NCBI GenBank assembly: GCA_013368325.1
Contig: JAACJK010000005.1
Span: 666,424 to 730,423, forward strand
DNA: 64,000 nucleotides
Source of the DNA: Ephemerocybe angulata
Taxonomy: Eukaryota; Basidiomycota; Agaricomycetes; Agaricales; Psathyrellaceae
Reading direction: 5' to 3'
The notes under the pieces are model-generated. The model saw only the letters and a program-made list of their open reading frames with translations, was not told the origin of the DNA and searched no databases. This document shows, in pieces, positions 12,818-22,187 of the stretch. Every line of letters begins with the position of its first letter. The first letter of the stretch is position 1. Position numbers and translations under genes: made by a program.

Positions 12818-13187
12818 CGCTGTGCAGAAGATACCCACAGTGAACTGCAATCTACACCCTAATCTGACCCGTTTACAACGCTATAGAGCGACGTGCACCA
12901 AAAAGATCGAACACACGCCCGATCGGCAGTCGATATGCCACGCTAAAGTATATAGAGGCAGTGACAGCTGTAGAGGGACCGCTGTAAGTTGAGACAATGC
13001 AACCAGAGGATACAGTCACATACTGTAATATGAATGTCTGTCAATATACCGCCCGACCGACGAACGCGAACATCATAGATGCCAGAGCAGCAGGACAGCC
13101 GTCTTCAGAGTGGCCGAAAGGGGTGAACGTGGTGGCGAGCACGCCTTGGTCGATCGCGCTGTCGTTCAAGAGATCCTACATAGCGAA
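12818..13187. other. Downstream flank of the Helitron gene
   Basis: Non-coding. A Helitron 3' end (short hairpin followed by CTRR) would be expected somewhere downstream, but I could not fix one with confidence. Confidence 0.4.
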
Positions 13188-13913
13188 TCAGTAAATCGGG
13201 GTAGAGATAAATCTGGAGAGTGGACAGACTGGAAAGACGCCAGGACGCTGGCGAGCCTTGGACGACACATTCACGTTGGCTTTGGCGACAGCTTCCAGCA
13301 CGTAAGCCGAGCCATCGGTCCAATTGGAAAGAGCGTTACATCCGACTGGAACCGCGATGACGCCTGAAAGGCTAATCACCTTCGACACCATCTCCAAGGG
13401 AATAATACCATAGGCGAGCCGATCTTCGTCAAAACCTGCCTTGAGGGCGGCCTTAAAGGTGGAAATGAACGGCTCACGTACTGAAAGCTCCCAATCTAGG
13501 TACATGCACATCTCCCTCTCCATCTGGTTAAGCTCTCTAATGGCGAACATGCCACCTCCCACCTTTACCCACGATTTGTTGGAGTAGCCGACGTCGTAGA
13601 TGACTTTGGAAGATATCATGAAGGAGGTGAGAAATAAACGGTGGCCAGACGTCCCGGTCACAGAAGGAAAACGTCCTTTCAAACGGACAAGCAGCATAAG
13701 AGAGGCCAACGCCACAGAATGGTGCAGTCTCGCACGGGAGAGGCCCGCCGCAATGAACGCTGACAGAGACTGAGGGGGCTTGCTACCAGCGGTTGAAATT
13801 TCAGGACAAGTGAAAAGATGGTTGATGAATCGAGCATAACGCCTTGCCACCTTGCCGGGCCTATAAGCCGATACTGGGCTGGGATCGACGCCGCTGGCTA
13901 CAGGCCTTATCAT
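13188..13913 (-). CDS. PHO80/PCL-type cyclin (241 aa)
   Basis: A single-exon frame of 241 residues with a cyclin N-terminal box. Diagnostic pieces are ALASLMLLVRLKGRFP, GHRLFLTSFMISSKV, SNKSW, FAIRELNQMEREM and the closing YLDWELSV, at roughly residues 68-165. This arrangement matches the fungal PHO80/PCL group, which partners a Pho85-type CDK in phosphate response, glycogen control and cell-cycle functions. The tail after the cyclin fold has no recognised motif. ATG at 13911-13913 gives a short leader of about 35 residues before the first helix. The gene lies tail-to-tail with the Helitron gene. Nothing marks it as part of that element, but capture cannot be ruled out. Partner and pathway are inferred from family only. 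Confidence 0.8.
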   Translation of the reverse strand: MIRPVASGVDPSPVSAYRPGKVARRYARFINHLFTCPEISTAGSKPPQSLSAFIAAGLSRARLHHSVALASLMLLVRLKGRFPSVTGTSGHRLFLTSFMISSKVIYDVGYSNKSWVKVGGGMFAIRELNQMEREMCMYLDWELSVREPFISTFKAALKAGFDEDRLAYGIIPLEMVSKVISLSGVIAVPVGCNALSNWTDGSAYVLEAVAKANVNVSSKARQRPGVFPVCPLSRFISTPIY

Positions 13914-14740
13914 TCTGTGAAGTGAGTATTTCGAAGAAAGGGAAAAGTAAGGAGATGGGACGGAAAAGACGGGCGTCAGCGAACGAGATTATCCATGAAA
14001 GGCAACGAACGCCAACCTTTCGAACCGCTGCCGACTGTGCAACAAGAATGCTTGAGGATACACCTTCCCGGCTCTTATATGGAGCTGTGACAAAGTAACT
14101 AGTCATAAATTTGCCATCGCTACCGCTTAGGCCCGATCAGATGAAGAGGACGGACCATGGCACTTGCCAGTGAGGACGCTACCCACTCTAAAAGGGAAGT
14201 AAGCACAATCGTCCCTATCTAATTGGCATAAGCAGAACAAGGGCCCCACCTTAACCAAGAGAGATGAAAGCGCGCATACGGTGGTCAGTTACACACTCCA
14301 ACTCATCACGTACCCAATCATCCAGACCAGAATAAAGCGGGAGGAGGGTACCAAGCTGCATAGTCAAGCCAACTCGTCTAATCTTGAGAAAGGGAAGGAG
14401 TCGACACGCTGACACACCTAGTAGGGCCTGCTCATGTCGAGGTAAAAAATGGGCCAGAGAAAGAGGAATCGACACCGACAAGTCAGCGTTTGAGAGAGAA
14501 GTTGAGCGGAGCACGATCAAAAAAAAAAAAAGAAAAAGGCACAATAACGGTCATTTATGTAATAGCCGAAACAAGCGGATACAAAGAGCGCGAGCGAGCG
14601 AGAGCAAAGAGAAACTAATTGTACACTTTCATGTTTCCTACAGTATTTCACTATACACAACGTACACCACAAGATACGAGAAGGTAGAGGGAAGACAAAG
14701 TGGGAGCGCGAGTTCCCAGAGACTCCGTCCCTGGTGGGAA
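13914..14740. other. Intergenic with short A run
   Basis: No gene recognised. A homopolymeric A tract lies near 14519-14531 and a short GAGC-rich simple sequence at about 14588-14606. Confidence 0.45.
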
Positions 14741-16333
14741 TCAAACAGGGGGCACGACTCTAATGAAGACGCGCCGCATCCCATCTACCGGCGGGTTACG
14801 GGCACGCAGGGTAGACTCGGACACCTTCATGTCATCTAGGTAAGAGACGGTGACCATGCAGGGTAGCGTAACCCCATTCCTACGAAAGTACGCCATCTCT
14901 CCCATTAACTTGTGATGAGAACGACGCAGCCTATGAAGCTCCACATGTTCGAGAGATGGAAACTGGCGACGAGGAGACTGACCACCACTAGGACGAACTA
15001 TACCGCCGAAGTCGTAACCGCAGGCAGAGGAACTGTCGAGCACCAAATGAGTCAACGATGGGAGAGGAGGAAGCGCAACGGAGATGATATCATGGTCTCC
15101 AATGAGATCGCATATCCTGAGGTACTCCAGACTATCCAAAGCTCGGGATGAACATAGGAAAGAGTTGAGATTGGTCGACACCTCGGCGGACTCGGGTGCG
15201 TCAACGTTAAGCTCCAGGTCAAGGGAAGCCAATTGGGGCGTCCTAAGGTACTCCAAAATCTTCATCCCTCCGTTCAAGAGGCGAAGCGACTTGAGCTTAG
15301 CCAAGGTGATCGGTCGATCGGCGACCGAACGAAGGACGGGGTCGCTTCCCGGATCCTCGAAGGGCTCGCTCAAGTCGAAATCCACCACAAGATTCTCCAA
15401 CGACGCGCATAGAGCAAGCAACCCAAACAGCTTGTTCCCCTCCCAATCCCACTTGATCGAAAAAGTGATGAGCCTCTCAAGAGAGGAGGCTGGGACTTGT
15501 ATCGGTTTTTCCACAGAGTCCTCTTCATCCTCGAAGGCGTTGGATCGGGGAGGAAGTACGATTCCGAGAGCAGTCACCGGAGGAAGCATAGCAAACACCG
15601 ACCGCGATGGAATATCCGAATCGTTCCATCCGACCTCTTGGTTGTCGGCGAAAACGATGGATATGGATCGCAGCAGCCTCCAAGGACTGGGAACCGTGGA
15701 GATCAAGGAGGAGGTACCAAGCGCGGCGATAAAGTTTTTCAGGCAAGCGACGCTGCCGACGTGGAGGATGAGGTGATCGAGCTGGGGGCCTTCGCGCAGG
15801 AGCCTGACCAACACTGGATGAGTGACTTCACAGCGTCTACCATTGTAGCACTTGCAGGGAGTCGACAGCGCCTTGTACATCAACTGCTTTGGGGAGCCGC
15901 CCGAACGAAGAAACCAAGCAACCGCCTTGCCGTATTCCTCCTTGTGAGCATAGTCGATCTCGTCGTGCCCAAACTCAAAACAATCGCAAGGCTCCATCAT
16001 CACTCCGCACCATAAAGCCGGTGTACCCATCGCAGCGTTCCGCCACGATTGGCAGACTAAGACCAAATCCAACAACTCCTCCCGAGCCTTCTCATCCAAG
16101 TAGGCTGGCGTCGCCCACTTAAATATCTCGCTGAGCACTTCCATCGGGACCGTCCTAGCGATTGATAGGACAGAAAGGCATCCACTCAACTCTCCTTCCA
16201 AGAGGGCCAACTCTGCCTTGACGGCCACGATCCTGGCCGCTACAGTCGAAGCGAGCTGCGAGGCGTAAGCGGCTTCGGCTGGGGGAGGCGCATCGTTGGT
16301 CTTGAGGAGAAGAGAATAAGTGGAGAATGACAT
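14741..16333 (-). CDS. F-box protein with divergent LRR-like C-terminus (530 aa)
   Basis: A single-exon frame of 530 residues. It begins with a helical, probably coiled-coil region (about 20-55), followed by an F-box (VPMEVLSEIFKWA, about 61-73) and the usual CQSWRNAAMGTPALW block. A cysteine-rich insert contains PCDCFEFG and CKCYNGRRCEVTHPVLVRLL. The rest is leucine-rich and resembles the irregular LRRs of the large Agaricomycete F-box expansions. F-box proteins normally dock on Skp1 in SCF ubiquitin ligases and choose the substrate. No substrate can be guessed. The broken F-box genes at 19469 and 47590 share its middle block (LLREGP.LDH, W..LRSLSL.F). The frame looks intact. Confidence 0.85.
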   Translation of the reverse strand: MSFSTYSLLLKTNDAPPPAEAAYASQLASTVAARIVAVKAELALLEGELSGCLSVLSIARTVPMEVLSEIFKWATPAYLDEKAREELLDLVLVCQSWRNAAMGTPALWCGVMMEPCDCFEFGHDEIDYAHKEEYGKAVAWFLRSGGSPKQLMYKALSTPCKCYNGRRCEVTHPVLVRLLREGPQLDHLILHVGSVACLKNFIAALGTSSLISTVPSPWRLLRSISIVFADNQEVGWNDSDIPSRSVFAMLPPVTALGIVLPPRSNAFEDEEDSVEKPIQVPASSLERLITFSIKWDWEGNKLFGLLALCASLENLVVDFDLSEPFEDPGSDPVLRSVADRPITLAKLKSLRLLNGGMKILEYLRTPQLASLDLELNVDAPESAEVSTNLNSFLCSSRALDSLEYLRICDLIGDHDIISVALPPLPSLTHLVLDSSSACGYDFGGIVRPSGGQSPRRQFPSLEHVELHRLRRSHHKLMGEMAYFRRNGVTLPCMVTVSYLDDMKVSESTLRARNPPVDGMRRVFIRVVPPV

Positions 16334-17305
16334 GACGAGGGGTCGTTGAGGGGAGACAAGAGGGGGGTAACAATGAGATGCAAGTCAAAAGCGAGTTTCA
16401 GAGAGTAGATATATAGCCAAAAAAGCCATACAGCTCAATATATTATGGTGCATTTCCCAGTATAACGATCGCGGATAGCACTTAGCGCTCATAGGTCCTA
16501 AGCGCCTACATTCCCGTAAGGGGACCGTATCATTGGAGAAGAAGCATGGACTTGACAGACGGTAAGACCATACTGTAGACGAGTCAACCTAGACACGGGC
16601 TGTAGCACATAACTACGCTGCTGCCACAAGCGACGAAACAGACCATGTAAAATCCAACCCAGCAAGTAACCGGATCCATCAGGGTAGCGAAACAGTGCTG
16701 CTGCGACACAGTGAAGAAAGAAAGGGGAGTGCCTACTGGGTAGAGGTTAAACTCGTCGACTAAGATACCAAGTGGTACAGACACAGAGATAACAGTAAGT
16801 ATTCCAAGTTACAACCAAGGATGAGGCGTATACAACACAAGTTTGCGAGTCGAGCATCGACATACGACCAAAACTCGATACCTTCCCCTGAAATTAGCGG
16901 TCCCGAGAAATGACAGAGAGATACACCAAATTAGCAACCGGATATACCAGTCACAAAACTCACAAGCATTTAGCAGTTTACGCCTAAATCCTACAAGTGG
17001 CGAACCTTTCCTCCAGGCAGAGTAACGAAAGCCTGTAGCCCTTTTCGCCTAAGTCCGACGTGTAAGAACAATGGAGTTAGGTCATAATAATCTAAACGCA
17101 TATCTCCGAACAGCGTCATAAGCAACCGTCCAGACGGTACAGCCAAAGTGCAAAATTCACCGATCTCCTCTCACTGACAGGACGATTGAGCGGCACATAC
17201 CAAACGTATATAATACGGCCAAGGCCACCCAGAATTACATCGCCCAGTCATTCAACAACGAGCGTCTCCAGCCTGAACATCAGGTCGCAGTATCCAAGTG
17301 AAAGA
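16334..17305. other. Intergenic; holds the promoter of the DUF6532 gene
   Basis: No coding sequence recognised. A TATA-like element (TATATAA, 17207-17213) lies about 95 bases before the ATG of the next gene. Confidence 0.45.
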
Positions 17306-19010
17306 ATGTTGGGTAAGTACAATATCGGAGGAGCCCCACAGTCGAGGTAGTGCTAAACAGCCCTAACAGTAGAGCATACCGCAGACCCCGCCGGTGATGG
17401 CCGAAGGCAATCCCCGATCGGTGATGCAATGCCTGAGCAGGATCGCACGCTGCACGGTTCGACAGGCACCGACGTCGAGGACGCAGGTGGATTCAGAGCT
17501 GAGCAGACCACGCTCGTAAGTTCTAAAGGTCCTACAGTCGCAGAGGCTAATGTATTACCTACAAAGCCGTCCAAATCACCCAAAACGACCACCGCACACT
17601 CCGAAGCAGACTACACTCCCCGCGATGACCCCGATTCCGACGAGCGATGTCAAGGTACAGACCACACCGAGGACATAGACCATGGTGCGTATCTAATTAC
17701 ATCTAACTATAGTAGGATTTTGAGGACTAAAACAGTCTACCACAGATACGGCCAGCACTGCATCTGCTGACTTACCTATCGACAATATAATCCTCGAGAC
17801 CCTGTCAGCGCCTTCTCGATCTTCCACGGCAAAAGAGTCTAAGGATCTCAAGAAGACCAGACTATCTGCGACAAAAGAAAGCGGTCGCAAGAAGACTAGA
17901 AGCTCGAATCAGAACCCCCTCGGGTCCCGAAACCGGTACCGCCTGTGCGACTTCACAGGTCCCACTAGGGTGGTACTCAATGACACCATCGATCTCTTCA
18001 GGGTATTTTGCGTCACCAAAGATCCCTTCCCGGAAGTAACGGGGCGTCAGCTGCGGCTCGCAGTGGATAGCTGGGCCAAGGCAGCGGAACGTAGGGGCAT
18101 ACAGATCGCATACCCTCACGAAGCCTCCTCTCTGGTGAGCGAACAGACGCGACACTCTACAGTCCCAAGAGGTCCATCTAACGGTTCCGTTACGCAGGTT
18201 ACGCACCGGACCTCGCAGATCAGAGGACGCATCAAATCTCTAGCTCGCCCCATCGTACAGTACACTTACAACGTGTCTGGACCCTCAGAAACGAGCACTA
18301 GAGACAAGATAGAGCTACTTCTGAAGGACAACAGCTTCCTCTACAGCGTAAGCACTCCATCATAGGCGCTCCACCATAACTGTTAACTCGTCAACCTTGC
18401 AGGACACGATTGGACAGAAGAATATATACCTCCACCCGGCCATACAAGAGATACTGAACAAAGCTTGGTTCACGAGCAAGAAGGACTTAGGCCCCTCAAG
18501 CCCGGAGTTCGCAGATGAAGAGCGCGGGATACCTCTTCCAACGATAGCGTTCATTATAACCATCGTAAGTATCTGAATCAAGCTGAGAGGAAGTATATTA
18601 ACTTATATCAATCTGGCGACCCTTTTAGATCCAAGGATCGCTTGACGAATGGCAGTCAGGAACTCACAGACATGTAGATTTCTCAGCGGCGGGATATTAC
18701 GGGAAATACCTACAGAATCTAGATAATCTGCGACAATTCGAACTAAAGACCAAGGAAGAACAGATACTCCCCAGGTTGAGGCGTCACCTATTGAGGACAG
18801 CCAGGTGGGTGTACTCATGAATCTAGTACCACTATTGACTCAATCCGATTCAGGAGGCACGCCGGAGCGGGAGAGGTCATATACAATACCGACTCACCAC
18901 TTTCCAACTCCGTCGTAGAGTCGGCTAAGATGGACTGGAAAGACATGCTCCTAGGGGAAGAGGCACCCCTTGCACAAGGAAGCAGTTCGACGATGGCGGT
19001 AAAAATATAG
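17306..19010 (+). CDS. DUF6532-domain protein (472 aa, six exons)
   Basis: Exons 17306-17312, 17370-17684, 17746-18347, 18403-18564, 18629-18804 and 18854-19010 join exactly in frame to 472 residues. All introns are 49-64 bases with GT-AG ends. The N-terminal third is polar and low-complexity, with a lysine/arginine-rich patch (KKTRLSATKESGRKKTRS) that may be a nuclear signal. The C-terminal half matches the basidiomycete-specific DUF6532 pattern: KIELLLKDNSFLY, IYLHPAIQEILNKAWF, LPTIAFIIT, GSLDEWQSGTH, VDFSAAGYYGKYL and a closing RLRRHLL.TARRHAG. Function is unknown. Such genes occur in large copy numbers in mushroom genomes, often beside mobile elements. The first exon has only seven coding bases (ATG TTG G), so the start is the least certain part. 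Confidence 0.85.
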
Positions 19011-19468
19011 GTTAGCGAAGAGGGACAGCCCCCCGACCTCATTTCAGACGAAGAAAGACAGAAGCAAGCTAAAGTGCTATCCCCGAATATATATATAAAT
19101 CGATAATTTGTGCAATGAAATATGACTCGACATACTTGTCGACCAATCGCGTCAAGTTGACGCAATGAATACCCTTCGGTCATAACCGGGAAGAAGGACG
19201 ACCGACTCGACAAAACATGGCCAACCTGACCTACAAACCCAAGGGTATGCAGGCCAGCATGCCAAGCTGAGCCTTATAGCCCGAGACTGAGGATGCATCC
19301 ATCCTCGACCCCCGACCCCTCTCCGTCTGTGGTCATATAGCATATAACGAAAGCCGAGCCGCGTCTGATAGCGAAGCATGAGACTATAAAGGGTACCGGC
19401 CTGACCCATAGACCCATCGCAGCAGACCCGACTGTCGAAACCGGCACGCCCGCAGGCATTAACAGAGA
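19011..19468. other. Intergenic with TATA-like element
   Basis: No gene seen. A TATAAA at 19385-19390, about 80 bases before the ATG at 19469, could serve the F-box gene. Confidence 0.4.
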
Positions 19469-20091
19469 ATGCAAGCGCCAAAACAACTATCCGTCAGCCA
19501 ACTGGACCTGATTACCAGCAACAATGCACCTAGCCACCTTGAGTCCGTCATCTTCAACCGACTGGTAAAAGAACGAAGAGTACTGCTGGCAATGCATGAG
19601 AGGACGACGATGGAAATGAGGAAAGAAGTGACATTATACCAGTCCGTCCTCGCGCCTATCAGACGAGTACCGCCCGAGATACTCGCCGAAATATTCCTGC
19701 ACCTCGCCCCGATGGTCACCAAATTGGTAGACAGAAGAAAGTCGACGAACTTGGGGTCGGTATGCAGAAAGTGGCAAGCAACTCTCCTTACAACCCCGAG
19801 AATGTGGAATCGCATCAGGATGAGCCCCTGCCCATGCTCAGACTGGTATCCGTCGGGGATTGCGCACGATCACGATGCGGAGTACACCAGAATATCCACT
19901 TGGTACAAAAGGGCGGGTTGCCTGCCAAAAAGCCTAACTTACTCTGAGTCTGAAGGGTTATGCCGTTGCCTCGAGGGCGGCCGGTGCGAAGCCACACATC
20001 CCACTGTCACGCGACTGCTACGCGAGGGGCCTATGCTGGATCACTTCTCGCTCCGCCTGTCGGGCGTGCCAGCCGATGCAGTCAGAGTAAT
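19469..20091 (+). pseudogene. 5' part of an F-box gene, truncated by a repetitive insertion
   Basis: The frame opens with ATG at 19469 and reads an N-terminal coiled-coil, an F-box (VPPEILAEIFLHLAP), CRKWQATLLTTPRMWNRI, a cysteine-rich block (PCPCSDWYP, CRCLEGGRCEATHPTVTRLL) and REGPMLDHFSLRLSG. It is clearly related to the F-box protein at 14741-16333. After about residue 207 the similarity stops and the frame runs into low-complexity DNA built of GGGTGCAT units. That junk translation reaches a stop at 20393-20395. The LRR-like C-terminal half is missing here. A matching type of fragment, also beside GGGTGCAAT-type sequence, lies at about 47590-47818. I therefore call this a disrupted gene and not a short F-box protein. 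Confidence 0.75.
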
Positions 20092-20480
20092 GCACAAAGC
20101 GCAACAATTGAAACAAAATTGTGGTGCACTTTTGGCTTCAAGGCAATTTGCAGTGAGAAACAGGCCGTTGTGCAAGGAAACTGTGCATCCCGGTGTCAGT
20201 GTCGATATTTGGGTGCATCAGCACAATTGTTGGGTGCATGGCTGGGTGCATCACCGCCCTCCCGCAGGGTTTGGGTGCATCAGCACAATCCTTGGGTGCA
20301 TGGCTGGGTGCATCACCGCCCTCCCGCCCACCGTTTGGCCTGTCGCGCCCATCCCCAACGGGCCTACCCCTTTTTGGAATAGAAGACAGTTCTGATTGGC
20401 ATGGTATCGAGATGTGACTTCCCAAAGGAGACGAGGCAGACCTGCCGATAAGAGATCTGAATACACCACATTGTGCATTG
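20092..20480. mobile_element. Probable small non-autonomous insertion (MITE-like) in the F-box gene
   Basis: Sequence rich in TGCAC/GTGCAT words replaces the F-box coding sequence. It begins near GCGCAACAATTG at 20099 and contains two direct 60-base units. A related word (GCGCAAATTGTTGCAC) lies next to the other F-box fragment near 47580. Exact ends and target duplication are not clear, so the element type is a guess. Confidence 0.35.
20208..20330. repeat. Two direct repeats of about 60 bp built on GGGTGCAT
   Basis: Each unit reads GGGTGCATCAGCACAAT, then TGGGTGCATGGCTGGGTGCA, then TCACCGCCCTCCCGC. The first spans about 20208-20269 and the second about 20270-20328. The copies differ at only a few positions, so the duplication is recent. 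Confidence 0.8.
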
Positions 20481-20740
20481 GGATTGCCGCAGCTATTCCG
20501 CCACCAGATGCATTCTGGTCCCCTCCAAAAACACTCGCCACAGGCCCTTCAGAGGGCTGAGAGCTTAGATATGGCTACTATGTATTCTAAGGCAGTGCTA
20601 CAGTACTATAATTGCCATTGGGGATGTAGAATCCCAATAATAGAGGTCCAATGAGGAGAGGCGAGAGAGCCCCCTGACGAGCTTCGAGACATTGTACCCA
20701 GCGTCTTAATAGTCTTCATAATTTACGACGGAAATAAGTA

Positions 20741-20826
20741 AAGAGTGGTGTAGTGGTTAGGTGTCTATGAACTAACTAAGAGGTCGAAGGTTCGAGCCCG
20801 GATGAGTGCTTCTACAATTCTTTTTG
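20741..20826 (+). ncRNA. tRNA-like pol III unit (SINE-type or tRNA relic)
   Basis: A good A box (TGGTGTAGTGGT, 20746-20757) is followed about 31 bases later by a perfect B box (GGTTCGAGCCC, 20789-20799) and a short T run (20821-20825) that could terminate pol III. The acceptor and T stems do not pair, so this is not a working tRNA. I favour the head of a tRNA-derived SINE or a decayed tRNA gene. Confidence 0.5.
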
Positions 20827-21023
20827 TTCTTTCCTCGCCTTCAGCACATTCTCCGATTCTCGGGGGCTCGCTCTCAGCCGGCAAGGCACATTTTGGAAAT
20901 TCGACATGCGGAACGCTCTCAAGCCGGCATAGCGCTATATAGCGAGGTAGTTACTCATGTTGGGGAGACATGCCACAGGCCGCTCTAATTTCAAACCGCC
21001 AACGCCGGGGCGCCTGGTAAGAT

Positions 21024-21190
21024 ACACCATACACCATACAATCATGCACCATGCGCCATGCACCATATTCGAAGCTCCCTCCATGCGCTCTGTGGCATCG
21101 CGGATGCACCATACGCCATACACCATACACCATACACCATACACCATACACCATACACCATACACCATACACCATACACCATACACCATG
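21024..21190. repeat. Minisatellite of 7-bp units (CACCATA)
   Basis: About twelve tandem CACCATA units run from 21107 to 21190, with looser variants (CACCATG, CGCCATG) from 21024. Because 7 is not a multiple of 3, three units make a 7-residue protein repeat in every frame. The apparent frames here are therefore artefacts. Confidence 0.9.
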
Positions 21191-22187
21191 TTCCCTACTT
21201 CAATCTGCACGGTCAAGGGACTTGTTGATTCGTGCGTGGCCTTCGACCGACACGTTTCTCTCCGTTTGCAACCTCCCTGTGACGGAGATAGTCTTACCAC
21301 GAGCTAGCATACCCCAATCTCCTTGAACTTGAAATAGATTCATTATTGCCGATATATGATATCTAGAGTAGAGTTACTCATTGCAGGAGAACATGGCGTA
21401 TCGCTCGAAGTCCGCCTGGTTAACCAGGCATCACAACTTCAAGTCCAAACCCTAGGCACCAAGTCAGAAGCCGCTGTTGAACCGCGGATCTTCTTCAAAG
21501 CCTAGGAGACATCCCCCATCACCGATGGTGCATGGTTGAAACCCAGGTGCATTGCGGAGGACTTACTCGAGCGAATCGGCCACAACTGGAGACGACTCTT
21601 GCGACGAGTCCCACACACGATGGCGGCATCAAACCAAGTTATATACAAATGCCTATCTATAATATCTATGGGGGTGCGGCCGGAACACATGTACAGAGGC
21701 CTATGCATACGGAGACAAGATGAAATGAAGACACAGGCTGAGATATACGAATAGAACGAATCATGGAGTGACAGAGAGCGGGATGGGATGAGACATATGC
21801 AATGAGACGTATGCGAAAGAGGATGAGACGTATGTGAAGAGAATGAGATGTGAAGTGATAGAGAGAGCGGGATGGGATGTACAGGGAGGGGAGAAACATG
21901 CAGTGATCACGAAATCGTTACAATATGTGAAAGAGTCAAGGAAGAGGCCTGGGGGTATCAAAACGAAGGAGGTTGCGCAAACAAGTCCGAGAAACACAGG
22001 CGGTCCAAATCGAGCCCACAAAACCGAAAAAAGCAGGGGAGAAAACAAAAACCCGAAGTTCTACAGCGGGTGAGGGTATAACTGAGAGGAGGTGGGGGGA
22101 ATAAAATGAAGAAAGTTTGTTGGGACAGAAGAGATAAGTAGGCGAAACTGAAAACTGGCTGGGTATGATGGAACAGGCAGGGCGGTC
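21191..22187. other. Intergenic, purine-biased GAGATG-rich sequence
   Basis: No gene supported. 21780-21880 is rich in GATGAGA/GAATGAGATG words, a weak simple-sequence tract. The rest shows nothing recognisable. Confidence 0.4.

Noticed and set aside
13188..19010. Cyclin, F-box and DUF6532 genes as proven Helitron cargo
   Set aside because: No Helitron ends were found around them, so this remains only a possibility.
20741..20815. Functional tRNA gene
   Set aside because: A and B boxes are good, but the acceptor and T stems do not pair.
20935..21326. Frames on both strands with repeated VYGVWCM or TIHHTPY units
   Set aside because: They are translations of the 7-bp CACCATA minisatellite, open in all frames.
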